Under the pieces are notes generated by a model that was not told where the DNA came from, made no database searches, and was given only the letters and a program-made list of their open reading frames with translations. From the NCBI RefSeq assembly GCF_036311905.1, contig NZ_JAZDCH010000006.1:62001-126000 (forward strand): a stretch of DNA of 64,000 nucleotides, read 5' to 3'. Position 1 is the first letter of the stretch; each line of letters starts with the position of its first letter. The translations under genes and the position numbers were made by a program. Below are positions 18,768 through 29,982 of this stretch, piece by piece. This DNA is from Brachybacterium sp036311905. GTDB lineage: Bacteria > Actinomycetota > Actinomycetes > Actinomycetales > Dermabacteraceae.

Positions 18768-19643
18768 ATGACCGACCATTCCCCAGCCCTCGTCGTCGAG
18801 GACCTCGCCCTTTCCTTCGGCCCCGTCCGCGCCCTCGACGGGGTCGACCTCGTCGCCCGTCACGGGCGGGTCACCGCGCTGCTCGGCCCCAACGGTGCCG
18901 GCAAGACGACCACCATCTCCTGTGCGACGGGCCTGCTGCGGCCCGCGGGCGGGACCGTGCGGGTGCTCGGGGTCGACCCCTGGCGCTCCACCGCCGAGCA
19001 TCGCGCGCAGGTCGGCGTGATGATCCAGGACGGAGGGCTCACCTCCGGGGCGCGCGCCCTCGAGCTCCTGCGCTACGGGGCCTCGCTGCACGCCCACCCC
19101 CTCGACATCGACGAGGTCGCCGAGTACCTGGGGATCACCGACTTCGCGGACACCCTCGTGCGCCGTCTCTCCGGCGGTCAGCGCCAGCGGCTCGCCCTCG
19201 CGCTCGCGATCATCGGGCGGCCCCGCCTCGTCTTCCTCGACGAGCCGACGGCGGGCATGGACCCCGAGATCCGACGCCGCGTGCGCACCCTCGTGCGCGG
19301 CCTCGCCCATCAGGGCACCGCCGTGGTCCTCACCACCCACCTGATGGAGGACGTGGTGGGGCTGGCCGACGAGGTGTGCGTGATCGCGCGGGGCCGCACG
19401 GTGGCCGCCGGGACGGTCGCGGAGGTCATCGAGGACCACCGCGGCTCCGGCGCCGACGGGTCGGTGACCGCCCGGCTGAGCGGCATCGCCCCCACCGCCC
19501 GGGCGACCCTCGAAGAGGATCTCCGCGCGCTCGCCGCCCGCCACGGCGCGCGACTCGAGATGGGCGCCGCCGGGGCGGCGGACCTCGAAGCGGTGCTCCT
19601 CGACCTGACGTGCGCCGCGCCGACGACGGAGGAGATCCGATGA
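18768..19643 (+). CDS. ABC-2 type exporter ATP-binding protein
   Basis: This 291-residue ATPase has Walker A GPNGAGKTTTISCATG (about residue 40), signature RLSGGQRQRLALALAI, Walker B RLVFLDEPTAGMDPE and the H-loop VLTTHLMEDV, in the style of drug, daunorubicin or lipid exporters. A C-terminal accessory part of about 70 residues follows. An ATG four codons earlier is possible but overlaps the -10-like TAGCAT. The stop overlaps the permease start. ATPase, permease and ctaA in this order near suf genes is a common actinobacterial arrangement (Rv1456c-Rv1459c region, as I recall). Confidence 0.92.
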   Translation: MTDHSPALVVEDLALSFGPVRALDGVDLVARHGRVTALLGPNGAGKTTTISCATGLLRPAGGTVRVLGVDPWRSTAEHRAQVGVMIQDGGLTSGARALELLRYGASLHAHPLDIDEVAEYLGITDFADTLVRRLSGGQRQRLALALAIIGRPRLVFLDEPTAGMDPEIRRRVRTLVRGLAHQGTAVVLTTHLMEDVVGLADEVCVIARGRTVAAGTVAEVIEDHRGSGADGSVTARLSGIAPTARATLEEDLRALAARHGARLEMGAAGAADLEAVLLDLTCAAPTTEEIR

Positions 19644-20473
19644 CCGCCCCCGACCTCTCCGCCGACTCCCGGGCGGGCGATCCCGCCTCCCCGACCTCCC
19701 AGGCCCCGTCGAACGCCCCGTCCTCCGGCCCGGCACCGGCCCCGAGACTTCGCCGTATCCTCGCCCATGCGCGTCTGGAGGCGCGCACCCTGCTGACGAA
19801 CGGCGAACAGCTGATGGTCGCCATCGCCGTCCCGGCCTTCGTGCTGATCGGTCTGCGGCTGCTGCCCGTCGGCCGGCTCGAGGGTGTCGCCCCGATCGAC
19901 ACCGCGGTCGCTGCGACTCTCGCGACGGCGCTGGTCTCGACCTCCTTCACCTCCCAGGCGATCCAGACCGGCTTCGACCGGCGCAACGGCGTGCTGCGCT
20001 GGGTCGCCACCACCCCGCTCGGCCGGGACGGCTATCTCGCCGGGAAGGTGCTGGCGACCCTGCTGGTGCACGTGCTGCAGGGAGCGGTGCTCGGCCTGCT
20101 CGCTCTGGCCCTGGGCTGGCGTCCGGAGCTGTGGGGACTGCTCGCCGCCCTTCCGGTGTGGCTCGTCGGCACCGTGGCCTTCGGCGCCCTCGGCCTGCTG
20201 CTCGCGGGTCGGCTGCGCACCGAGGGCGTGCTCGCCGCCTCGAACCTCGTCTTCGTGCTGTTCGTGGTGGGAGGCATCTCCTTCCCGGTCGCGCAGTACC
20301 CCCGTTTCCTGCGCGGCCTCGTCGACCTGCTCCCCTCGGGCGCTCTCGGCGAGCTGCTGCGGGCCTGCCTCGCGGGCTCCCCGTTCTCCGTCGGCTCCGC
20401 GCTCGTGCTCGTGATCTGGGCCGTGGGCGCGAGCCTCGCGGTGATCCGCTTGTTCCGCTGGACGGACGCCTGA
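19640..20473 (+). CDS. ABC-2 type exporter permease
   Basis: This 277-residue membrane protein starts at an ATGA overlap with its ATPase. After a 40-residue Pro/Ser-rich cytoplasmic tail it has six hydrophobic segments, among them EQLMVAIAVPAFVLIGLRLL, VLATLLVHVLQGAVLGLLA, ALPVWLVGTVAFGALGLLLA and ALVLVIWAVGASLAVI. The substrate is unknown; a link to heme or oxidase assembly is only suggested by the neighbouring ctaA. Confidence 0.9.
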   Translation: MTAPDLSADSRAGDPASPTSQAPSNAPSSGPAPAPRLRRILAHARLEARTLLTNGEQLMVAIAVPAFVLIGLRLLPVGRLEGVAPIDTAVAATLATALVSTSFTSQAIQTGFDRRNGVLRWVATTPLGRDGYLAGKVLATLLVHVLQGAVLGLLALALGWRPELWGLLAALPVWLVGTVAFGALGLLLAGRLRTEGVLAASNLVFVLFVVGGISFPVAQYPRFLRGLVDLLPSGALGELLRACLAGSPFSVGSALVLVIWAVGASLAVIRLFRWTDA

Positions 20474-20535
20474 GGGCTCGTCCGACGTGCCCCGGGTCAC
20501 CGCGCGGGGCACAGCGGATCCACGGGCGGGCTCCC

Positions 20536-20541
20536 TAGAAT
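20536..20541 (+). promoter_or_regulatory. -10 element of a leaderless ctaA mRNA
   Basis: TAGAAT followed by seven bases and the ctaA ATG, with no ribosome binding site. The spacing fits transcription starting at the start codon. Confidence 0.55.
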
Positions 20542-20548
20542 CGAGGGC

Positions 20549-21541
20549 ATGCCCTCCGCCCCCGTCGCCCCCGCGGCTGCCGCGCGCGCTCCCGAGCGCC
20601 ACGGCAGCGTGACCACCCTTCCCGACGCCCGGTTGGACTGGGGGCCGCGCCGCCGGGCCCGTCTCGCCCAGGTCGTGTTCTGGGGGAACCTGATCAGCCA
20701 GATGGGCATCATCCTCTCGGGCGGAGCGGTGCGGCTGACGGGCAGCGGACTGGGCTGCTCGACGTGGCCCAACTGCGAGCCGGGCACTTTCACGCCCGAG
20801 CTGACCCTCGAGTCGGGGATCCATCCCTTCGTCGAGTTCGGGAACCGGATGCTGACCGGCGTGCTGTGCGTCTTCGCCGCGGCGCTGCTGCTGGTGACCT
20901 GGCGGTGGCTGTCCCACAAGGGCGTCGGCTTCCGTCGCCTGGCCTGGGTGCCGCTGCTCGGCACGATCCTGCAGGCGCTGATCGGCATGGTGGTGGTCTT
21001 CGCCGACCTCCACCCCGGGGTGGTCAGCCCGCACTTCCTGATCTCCCCCGTGCTGGCGGCGACCTCGATGGTGCTGCTCGTCCGGCTCTACGACGGAGAC
21101 GGCCCCGTGCGCCGGGCCGTGCCCCGTGCAGCGGTGTGGATCTACGTCCCCCTCGCCGCGGTGGGCTTCCTGGTGCTGGTCCTCGGCACGATCGTGACCG
21201 GCACCGGGCCGCATTCGGGCGATGCCGGGGACGTCACCCGGATCATGCTCGACCCGGTGCTGATCTCCCGGGTGCATGCGCTCTCGGTCTACCTCTTCTG
21301 CGCCCTCCTGATCGCCCTGCTCGTGGTCCTCGTCCACACCGGAGCCCGCCGCGAGGCCCGGGTCGCCGCGTGGTGGCTGCTGGGCATGACCTTGATCCAG
21401 GGCGTCATCGGCTACGTCCAGTACTTCACCGGGCTCCCCGAGATCGTGGTCTTCCTGCACCTGATCGGGGCCGCCCTCTTCGGTGCCGCCATCGCCTGGG
21501 TCGGGGCACGGCTCGTCACCTGGCAGGAGGCGACGGCATGA
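20549..21541 (+). CDS. ctaA: Heme A synthase
   Basis: This 330-residue membrane enzyme oxidises heme O to heme A for aa3-type cytochrome oxidase. Eight transmembrane segments are visible. The loop after the first one has the conserved cysteine pair in GSGLGCSTWPNCEPG, and heme-ligating histidines are likely in the segments near IHPFVEFGNR, SPHFLISPV, SRVHALSVYL and FLHLIGAALFG. The stop overlaps the next ATG as ATGA, coupling it to the aminopeptidase gene. No ctaB is in the window next to it. Confidence 0.95.
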   Translation: MPSAPVAPAAAARAPERHGSVTTLPDARLDWGPRRRARLAQVVFWGNLISQMGIILSGGAVRLTGSGLGCSTWPNCEPGTFTPELTLESGIHPFVEFGNRMLTGVLCVFAAALLLVTWRWLSHKGVGFRRLAWVPLLGTILQALIGMVVVFADLHPGVVSPHFLISPVLAATSMVLLVRLYDGDGPVRRAVPRAAVWIYVPLAAVGFLVLVLGTIVTGTGPHSGDAGDVTRIMLDPVLISRVHALSVYLFCALLIALLVVLVHTGARREARVAAWWLLGMTLIQGVIGYVQYFTGLPEIVVFLHLIGAALFGAAIAWVGARLVTWQEATA

Positions 21542-22359
21542 TCCTCGGTCGCCGCCGTCGCTCCTCCACCGCCGAGCTGCCCACCCTCGAGCAGGCCCGG
21601 CCCGCCGGCGAGTTCGTGGCCTCGGTGCTCTCGCACCTTCGGGAGACCGTCGAGGTCGGATGGAACCTGCTCGAGGTCGACGCCGAGGCGCACCGCCTGA
21701 TCCGCGAGGCGGGGGCGACGAGCTGCTATCTCGACTATCACCCGGCCTTCGGCGCCTCCCCCTTCGGGTACGTCATCTGCACCTCGCTCAACGATGGCGT
21801 GCTGCACGGACGCCCCTACGACCGGGTGCTCGAGGACGGCGACCTGCTCTCCCTCGACTTCGCGGTCTCGCTCGAGGGCTGGGTCGCCGACTCCTGCCTG
21901 ACGATCCCCGTCGGCACCCCGCGGGAGGAGGACCTCCAGCTCATCCGAGACACCGAGCAGGTGATGTGGGCCGGGATCGACCAGGTCACCGCCGGGGCGA
22001 CCGTGGGCGACATCGGGAACGCGGTCATGCACCGGGCCCACGCGCTGGGCTACACAATCAACGACCGCTTCGGTGGGCACGGCGTGGGCCGCACGATGCA
22101 CGAGGCTCCGTTCGTCCCGAACCACGGCACCCCCGGCTCGGGCGCCGAGCTGGTCGCCGGGCAGCTGATCACGGTCGAGCCCTTCCTCGTCCCGACCACC
22201 TCGGAGCTCCGGGTCGACGAGCGCGACGGCTGGACCCAGCTCTCCGCCGACGGGTCCCGCGGCGCGCACGCCGAGCACACCCTGCAGGTCACCGACGGGG
22301 CGCCGATCGTGCTCACCGGCCGGGCGGACGACCCCTCCCCGCGCAGCTCGCTGGGCTGA
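21538..22359 (+). CDS. map: Type I methionine aminopeptidase
   Basis: This 273-residue metalloprotease removes N-terminal methionine. The metal ligands are visible as the aspartates in LSLDFAVSLEGWVADS, the histidine in FGGHGVGRTMHE, and the glutamates in ITVEPFLV and GAHAEHTL; the catalytic histidines in DGVLHGRP and TMHEAPFV are present. It has a short basic N-tail and no zinc-finger extension. The gene is coupled to ctaA. Actinobacteria often have more than one map; this copy lies away from the secY-adk region, so it may be the second one. Confidence 0.93.
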   Translation: MILGRRRRSSTAELPTLEQARPAGEFVASVLSHLRETVEVGWNLLEVDAEAHRLIREAGATSCYLDYHPAFGASPFGYVICTSLNDGVLHGRPYDRVLEDGDLLSLDFAVSLEGWVADSCLTIPVGTPREEDLQLIRDTEQVMWAGIDQVTAGATVGDIGNAVMHRAHALGYTINDRFGGHGVGRTMHEAPFVPNHGTPGSGAELVAGQLITVEPFLVPTTSELRVDERDGWTQLSADGSRGAHAEHTLQVTDGAPIVLTGRADDPSPRSSLG

Positions 22360-22371
22360 GCGCGCTCAGCC
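22354..22371. terminator. 18-bp palindrome spanning both stop codons of map and dxs
   Basis: GGCTGAGCGCGCTCAGCC is a perfect palindrome that includes the TGA of map and the reverse TGA of dxs, whose stops lie only six bases apart. It may act in both directions as a terminator-like structure, though it has no loop or T-tract. Confidence 0.4.
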
Positions 22372-24231
22372 GAGCACGGCGCGCAGGGTCGCAGCGATCC
22401 CGTCGGCGTCGAGGCCCTGAGCGGACAGGATCTGGTCGCGCTTGGCATGGGCGATGAACTCCCCCGCGACGCCCAGGGTGCGCACCACCGGAGCGGGATG
22501 CGCGAGGGTCGCACGGGACTGGAGCCGCACGGCGAGAGCCGCCCCGACGCCGCGCTCGGCGAGGCCGTCCTCGAGGGTGACGACGGCGCGGGCACGACCG
22601 GCGAGGTCCAGGAGAGGGTCCTGGAGCGGCAGGGCCTGCACGGGATCGATCACCAGGACGTTGAGGTCCGTGCGCTCGGCGAGCAGTTCCTCCGCGGCCT
22701 GGACGGCGCGGGGTGCGAGGGCGCCGATGCTGACCAGCAGCAGGTCCACCGGCGCCTCGTGGTCGCCGGCGAGCACGTCACCCGCGGGGATCCGCGTGCG
22801 GGCCGGCTGGACGGGCGGGCAGGCGCCCTTCGGGAAGCGGATGATCGACGGCCCCGGGGTGCCGAGCGCGGCGGGGACCGCCTCCTCGAGCCGCTCGGCA
22901 TCGCGCGGCGCCCACAGCGACAGACCGGGGACCTGGGTCGCGAGGGCGAGGTCCCAGATGCCGTGATGGCTGGGGCCGTCGTCGCCGGTCACGCCGGCGC
23001 GATCGAGGGTGATCACGACGTCCTCGCGGTGCAGGGCGAGGTCCAGGAGCAGCTGGTCGTGGGCACGGTTGAGGAAGGTCGCGTAGAGGGCGACCAGCGG
23101 TCGGCGCCCGCCGGCCGAGAGGCCCGCCGCGGTGTCGAGGGCGAGCTGCTCGGCGATGCCCACGTCGAGGACGCGTTCGGGCATCTCCCGCTGCATCGGG
23201 GTGAGGCCGACGGGGTCGATCATCGCGGCGCTGAGGGCGACCACGCGCTCGTCGGCGCGGGCGGCGTCGAGCACCGCTCGTCCCAACCGGGCGGTCCAGG
23301 TGTCTGCGGCCCGGGCGGCCTCCTCCTGCTCCTCGAGGGCGAACGGGCCGGTGGAGTGCCACTGGTCGACGAGGTCGGACTCGGCGCGGGCGAAGCCGGC
23401 GCCCTTGCGGGTCACGACGTGGACAAGCACTCCGGCGCGGTCCTCGGCCTCGGCCAGGACCCGGGCGCGGGTGAGCGCCTGCGCGAGCGCTCCGAGGTCA
23501 TGACCGTCCACGGGGCCGACGTAGCCCAGCCCGAGGGCGGTGAAGACGTCCTCGCCCGGGGCGACGTCCCCGGCGCGGAGCGCCGCGAGATGCGCGGCGA
23601 GACCTCCGACGGTCGGGGCATAGGAGCGCGTATTGTCGTTCAAGACCACGACGGTGCGGGAGCCGCGGTCCGTGGCGAGCTCGTTGAGCGCCTCGAGTCC
23701 GACGCCGCCCGTGAGCGCCCCGTCGCCGATCACGGCGACCGTCGCCCCGTCGACCCCGGCGAGCCGATGAGCGCGGTCCAGACCGTGAGCCCAGGCGATC
23801 GACCCGGAGGCGTGGGAGTTCTCGACCACGTCGTGCGGGGATTCGGAGCGATCCGGATAGCCCGAGACGCCGCCGGCGCTGCGCAGGCCGGAGAGGTCGG
23901 CACGACCGGTGATCATCTTGTGCACGTAGGCCTGATGCCCGGTGTCGAAGACGATCGGCTCGGCCGGTGAGCGGAACTCGCGGTGGAGGGCGATCGTCAG
24001 CTCGACCACGCCGAGGTTCGGTCCCAGGTGTCCGCCGGTGCGCGAGCAGATCTCGAGCAGGCGGCGACGGAGGGTGCGGGCGAGACCGGGGAGCCGGTCG
24101 GCGGGGAGCCGACGGAGGGCCTCCGGGTCCGAAGGGATCGGTACGTCGACGGGTGCCGCGGCGGCCGACGACTGCGGTGTCGTCCGGGGGCGCGGAGGTC
24201 CGGTGAGGGAGCGCTGCTGAGTGGTGGGCAC
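22366..24231 (-). CDS. dxs: 1-deoxy-D-xylulose-5-phosphate synthase
   Basis: This 621-residue thiamine-diphosphate enzyme joins pyruvate and glyceraldehyde-3-phosphate at the start of the MEP isoprenoid pathway. Motifs are GGHLGPNLGVVELTIALH, DTGHQAYVHKMITGR, the TPP site GDGALTGGVGLEALN, the transketolase glutamate in VGIAEQLALDTA, and DDGPSHHGIWDLA. The N-terminal 30 residues are a low-complexity extension. The GTG start has GGGAGG nine bases upstream. A TATTCT -10 lies at 24270-24275. Confidence 0.97.
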   Translation of the reverse strand: MPTTQQRSLTGPPRPRTTPQSSAAAAPVDVPIPSDPEALRRLPADRLPGLARTLRRRLLEICSRTGGHLGPNLGVVELTIALHREFRSPAEPIVFDTGHQAYVHKMITGRADLSGLRSAGGVSGYPDRSESPHDVVENSHASGSIAWAHGLDRAHRLAGVDGATVAVIGDGALTGGVGLEALNELATDRGSRTVVVLNDNTRSYAPTVGGLAAHLAALRAGDVAPGEDVFTALGLGYVGPVDGHDLGALAQALTRARVLAEAEDRAGVLVHVVTRKGAGFARAESDLVDQWHSTGPFALEEQEEAARAADTWTARLGRAVLDAARADERVVALSAAMIDPVGLTPMQREMPERVLDVGIAEQLALDTAAGLSAGGRRPLVALYATFLNRAHDQLLLDLALHREDVVITLDRAGVTGDDGPSHHGIWDLALATQVPGLSLWAPRDAERLEEAVPAALGTPGPSIIRFPKGACPPVQPARTRIPAGDVLAGDHEAPVDLLLVSIGALAPRAVQAAEELLAERTDLNVLVIDPVQALPLQDPLLDLAGRARAVVTLEDGLAERGVGAALAVRLQSRATLAHPAPVVRTLGVAGEFIAHAKRDQILSAQGLDADGIAATLRAVLG

Positions 24232-24269
24232 GCGCGGTCCTCCCTGGGGTGCGGGGGCGGGACTCGCTC

Positions 24270-24275
24270 AGAATA
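24270..24275 (-). promoter_or_regulatory. Candidate -10 element of dxs
   Basis: TATTCT on the minus strand, 39 bases before the dxs GTG. This AT-rich hexamer stands out in a GC-rich leader; no clear -35 is seen. Confidence 0.45.
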
Positions 24276-24439
24276 CGTCGTGCTGACCTGGATCGACGGC
24301 CGACATGGTCACATCCGTGCACATCTTCACCGGGGTTTCACGGTCACCGTCCGGCGTCTGCAATGGCGTGCAGATCGGGTGATCAGGGGTGCTCGTGCGG
24401 GGCGCTGGAGACCCGCGCGGACCCGTCCACGACGACGGC

Positions 24440-24467
24440 GCCCCGCCCGGCATTTGCCGGACGGGGC
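24440..24467. terminator. Hairpin between the 55-bp repeats and dxs
   Basis: GCCCCGCCCGGCA (24440-24452) and TGCCGGACGGGGC (24455-24467) form a 13-base-pair stem with one mismatch and a two-base turn. There is no T-tract. It may end acnA readthrough before dxs. The rest of 24276-24439 shows no gene or clear signal. Confidence 0.5.
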
Positions 24468-24480
24468 ACCGTCTGTCACG

Positions 24481-24766
24481 CAGTACGTCGATCAGGCCGG
24501 AACCTACTGCCTGATCTCCTACCGCTCGTCCCTCGCAGTACGTCGATCAGGCCGGAACCTACTGCCTGATCTCCTACCGCTCGTCCCTCGCAGTACGTCG
24601 ATCAGGCCGGAACCTACTGCCTGATCTCCTACCGCTCGTCCCTCGCAGTACGTCGATCAGGCCGGAACCTACTGCCTGATCTCCTACCGCTCGTCCCTCG
24701 CAGTACGTCGATCAGGCCGGAACCTACTGCCTGATCTCCTACCGCTCGTCCCTCGCAGTACGTCGA

Positions 24767-24772
<6 letters not shown>
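24481..24772. repeat. Five tandem 55-bp repeats plus a 17-bp partial copy downstream of acnA
   Basis: Copies begin at 24481, 24536, 24591, 24646 and 24701 and appear identical; a partial copy at 24756-24772 runs into the acnA stop codon (24767-24769). Each unit contains GATCAGGC and GCCTGATC, separated by 11 bases within a unit and by 28 bases across the unit border, so alternative hairpins are possible. The 55-base length is not a multiple of three, so no long reading frame crosses the array. The array lies 3' of acnA and 250 bases 5' of dxs. It is a minisatellite, not a CRISPR array, because there are no variable spacers. Confidence 0.95.
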
Positions 24773-27556
<2,784 letters not shown>

Positions 27557-27589
27557 GGAAGAACTCCTCGGTTGATGGGCGACCCCCTC

Positions 27590-27595
27590 ATCGTA
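27590..27595 (-). promoter_or_regulatory. Candidate proximal -10 of acnA
   Basis: TACGAT on the minus strand, 34 bases upstream of the acnA ATG, leaving a short leader with a GAGGAG ribosome binding site. A second -10-like TAGAAT lies farther upstream at 27710-27715, next to the palindrome. Confidence 0.45.
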
Positions 27596-27690
27596 GGCGC
27601 GCGCACCGACGGCGGCAGGCGAACGCGCCGACCGCCGATCCGGACGAGTGTGCAGGTGAGGTGGTGGTCTGCAGGGGCGACCCCGGCAGA

Positions 27691-27708
27691 TATCTTGAAG
27701 TCAAGATA
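27691..27708. promoter_or_regulatory. Operator-like palindrome upstream of acnA
   Basis: TATCTTGA and TCAAGATA form a perfect 8-bp inverted repeat with a two-base centre, an AT-rich island in GC-rich DNA 135 bases before acnA. On the minus strand a TAGAAT -10-like hexamer lies directly before it (27710-27715), so a bound dimeric regulator would sit at the transcription start. The regulator is not encoded next to it and cannot be named from the sequence. Confidence 0.6.
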
Positions 27709-27788
27709 AATTCTACCACGGATCGGGGCCTCCAGCTGACAGGTCGTCAGCTCGGCCCGGGGCGGGTCGGCCGCCTGCCCAGACCGGT

Positions 27789-29105
27789 TCAGACCCGCTC
27801 GAGGACCGCGACGGACTCGATGTGGTGCGTGTGCGGGAAGAGGTCGAAGGCCCGCAGCTCGGTGAGGCCCCATCCCTTCTTCTCGATCGCGGCGAGGTCC
27901 CGGGCGAGGGTCGATGGCTCGCAGGACACGTAGACGATGCGCTGCCGCACCGCGGCGGCGAGCAGGTCCATCAGTTCGAGCCCGGCGCCGTTGCGCGGCG
28001 GATCCAGGACCACCACGTCGACCCCGCCGCGCCGGGCGCGCACCCAGTCGGTGACGTCGGCCGTGCCGGTCGACACCTGCGGGAGGTCCTGGAGGTTCTC
28101 CGCGGCGAGCTGAGAGGCCCGTCGGTTCCCCTCGACGGAGACGACGGTGCCGTCCCGCCCCACCTGCTCGGCGGCGACGGCGGCGAACAGCCCCACCCCG
28201 CCGTAGAGGTCCCAGGCGCTGCCGCCGCGAGGTGCGCGCAGCGCCGTCGAGACGGCCTCGCTGAGCAGCTCGGCGGCCCGGCGATGGGACTGCCAGAACC
28301 CGGTCGCCGAGACCGCGAACAGCCGATCGCCGACGCGCTCGCGCACCATGCCGTCACCGCGGAGCGGGACGAGCCCGCGAGAGGTCCGCACGGACACGTC
28401 CACATCGCCCCACTCCTCGGGGACGCGGATCGTCGCCGGGTCCAGGTCCCGGCCCACCAGGACCACCGAGGCGGGGCCGACCGAGGGGGCGACCGCGTCG
28501 ATGGCCTCCACGCCCTCCGGCGCCGTCCAGGATCCGAGGTCGAGATCGCGGATCGCGCGGGCCGCGAGCGGGTTCGCCCCGAGCGGGTGCACGTCGTGGG
28601 AGCGCCAGCCGCGCATCCCCACGTGCCCCTCCTCGTCGACCGCGAAGCGCATGCGCGTGCGCCAGCCGAGTCCGTCCATGTCGTGGGTGGCCGGCTCGAC
28701 CTGCACCTCCTCGATGGGATAGCTGCTCACCCCGGCGCGGCGCAGGAGCTCCTGCATGACTTCGGTCGCGATGCGGCGCTGCGCGGGCAGGGCGATGTGG
28801 GACCACTCGGCACCGCCGATCCCCTCGGCGGAGGCCTCCTCCCACACCGTCGGGACGCGATCGACCCCGGGCTCGAGGACCTCGACCGCCTCGGCGCGCC
28901 AGAAGCGCGCATCGGGCTTCTCGGCCGGATCGTCGAGGAGGCGCGCGATCACCGTCTCCCCCGGGGCGGTCCCGCGCACGAACACGACCCGGCCCTCATG
29001 GCGGGCCACGAAGGTGCCCCCGGCGGCGGGCGCGCCGACGGAGAGGGTGAGGAGTCGTCCGTCCGGCGCCGGGCCGCTCGCGTCGCGTTCGGGGTCCGTG
29101 CTCAT
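27789..29105 (-). CDS. TrmA/RumA-family uracil-C5 RNA methyltransferase with TRAM-like N-domain
   Basis: This 438-residue class I methyltransferase has an N-terminal beta-barrel like TRAM (about residues 17-75), an insert domain, and a SAM fold with DLYGGVGLFAAVAAEQVG. The catalytic region has VLDPPRNGAGLELMD, the nucleophile cysteine in YVSCEPSTLARDLAAI and the end HTHHIESVAVLERV. The four cysteines that bind a [4Fe-4S] cluster in RlmD are not seen. Whether it modifies tRNA or 23S rRNA cannot be decided. GAGAGGGAG precedes the ATG. Confidence 0.92.
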   Translation of the reverse strand: MSTDPERDASGPAPDGRLLTLSVGAPAAGGTFVARHEGRVVFVRGTAPGETVIARLLDDPAEKPDARFWRAEAVEVLEPGVDRVPTVWEEASAEGIGGAEWSHIALPAQRRIATEVMQELLRRAGVSSYPIEEVQVEPATHDMDGLGWRTRMRFAVDEEGHVGMRGWRSHDVHPLGANPLAARAIRDLDLGSWTAPEGVEAIDAVAPSVGPASVVLVGRDLDPATIRVPEEWGDVDVSVRTSRGLVPLRGDGMVRERVGDRLFAVSATGFWQSHRRAAELLSEAVSTALRAPRGGSAWDLYGGVGLFAAVAAEQVGRDGTVVSVEGNRRASQLAAENLQDLPQVSTGTADVTDWVRARRGGVDVVVLDPPRNGAGLELMDLLAAAVRQRIVYVSCEPSTLARDLAAIEKKGWGLTELRAFDLFPHTHHIESVAVLERV

Positions 29106-29259
29106 CGGTCCACTCCCTCTCCGCCCGCGTCTGGACGTCGCGGGACCGGCTCCGGTCGATCAGGTGGCTGCTCCGCTGGAATCTGACAGCGGTCATGTCG
29201 GCGACCAGTGTCCCACCACCGCGGGCGTCCCGGGGACATCCCGCGCCCGGCGCGTCCGC

Positions 29260-29982
29260 TCAGCCCGCGTCGGCGGCCGCGCGCCGCGCGAGCAGCGCCC
29301 GGTGGAGCAGCCACACCAGGTAGGCGATGACGGCGAAGGCCGGCAGACCCATGACCAGCTTGGCGACGCCGAGGGCGGCGACCTGGCCGGTGAGGAGCAG
29401 CGGGACCTGCACCGCGAGCTTCGCGACGTAGAGCCCGAGGAAGAGCAGCGTCGCCCGGGTGTAGACGCGGCGCGCGTCGGGGTCCTCGGCCCAGTCCTGC
29501 ACCCGCGGGTCCAGCACCCCGACCACGAGACCCACGAGGGGCCGCCGAGCGAGCAGCGAGACCAGCAGCACCAGCACGGAGACGGCGTTGATCGCGATCC
29601 CCGGGGCGTAGAAGTCGGTGCCGTCGCCCGAGCGGATGGCGAGGACGGCGCCGAGGGCGACCCCGAGCAGACCCCCGAGCACCGTGGCCGGGCTCTGCCG
29701 CTGGACCAGGCGCACCACGAGCAGCACGGCCACGACCCCGACCGCGGCGAGGGCGGCGGCCATCACCGAACGGGTCACCAGGTACAGCACGAGGAAGACG
29801 AGGGTCGGCAGGACCGACTCGGCGACGCCGCGCGGCCCGCCGATCGCCTGAGCGACCGAGAACTCCTCCTGCTGCAGCACGCCGCCGAGGCCCGTGCTCG
29901 GGGCCGACGAGCCCTCCGAAGGCCGCTCCGGCGTGGGAGTCGTCGTCCCGGGGTCCCGGGGCTCGGTGCCGGCGGCGCTCAT
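29260..29982 (-). CDS. DUF3159 membrane protein
   Basis: This 240-residue protein has a 35-residue Pro/Ser/Thr-rich tail, then six hydrophobic segments with conserved GGPRGVAESVLPTLVFLVLY (about residues 48-67) and DPRVQDWAEDPDARRVYTRA in a cytoplasmic loop. It matches the actinobacterial DUF3159 family, whose role is not known. The ATG overlaps the DUF3710 stop as ATGA, so the two are coupled; the same pair occurs near dut in other actinobacteria. Confidence 0.88.
   Translation of the reverse strand: MSAAGTEPRDPGTTTPTPERPSEGSSAPSTGLGGVLQQEEFSVAQAIGGPRGVAESVLPTLVFLVLYLVTRSVMAAALAAVGVVAVLLVVRLVQRQSPATVLGGLLGVALGAVLAIRSGDGTDFYAPGIAINAVSVLVLLVSLLARRPLVGLVVGVLDPRVQDWAEDPDARRVYTRATLLFLGLYVAKLAVQVPLLLTGQVAALGVAKLVMGLPAFAVIAYLVWLLHRALLARRAAADAG

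Noticed and set aside
23983..24624. Plus-strand frames that run into the repeat array (213 and 106 residues)
   Set aside because: They overlap dxs antisense, change frame with each 55-base copy and have no promoter, ribosome binding site or known family.
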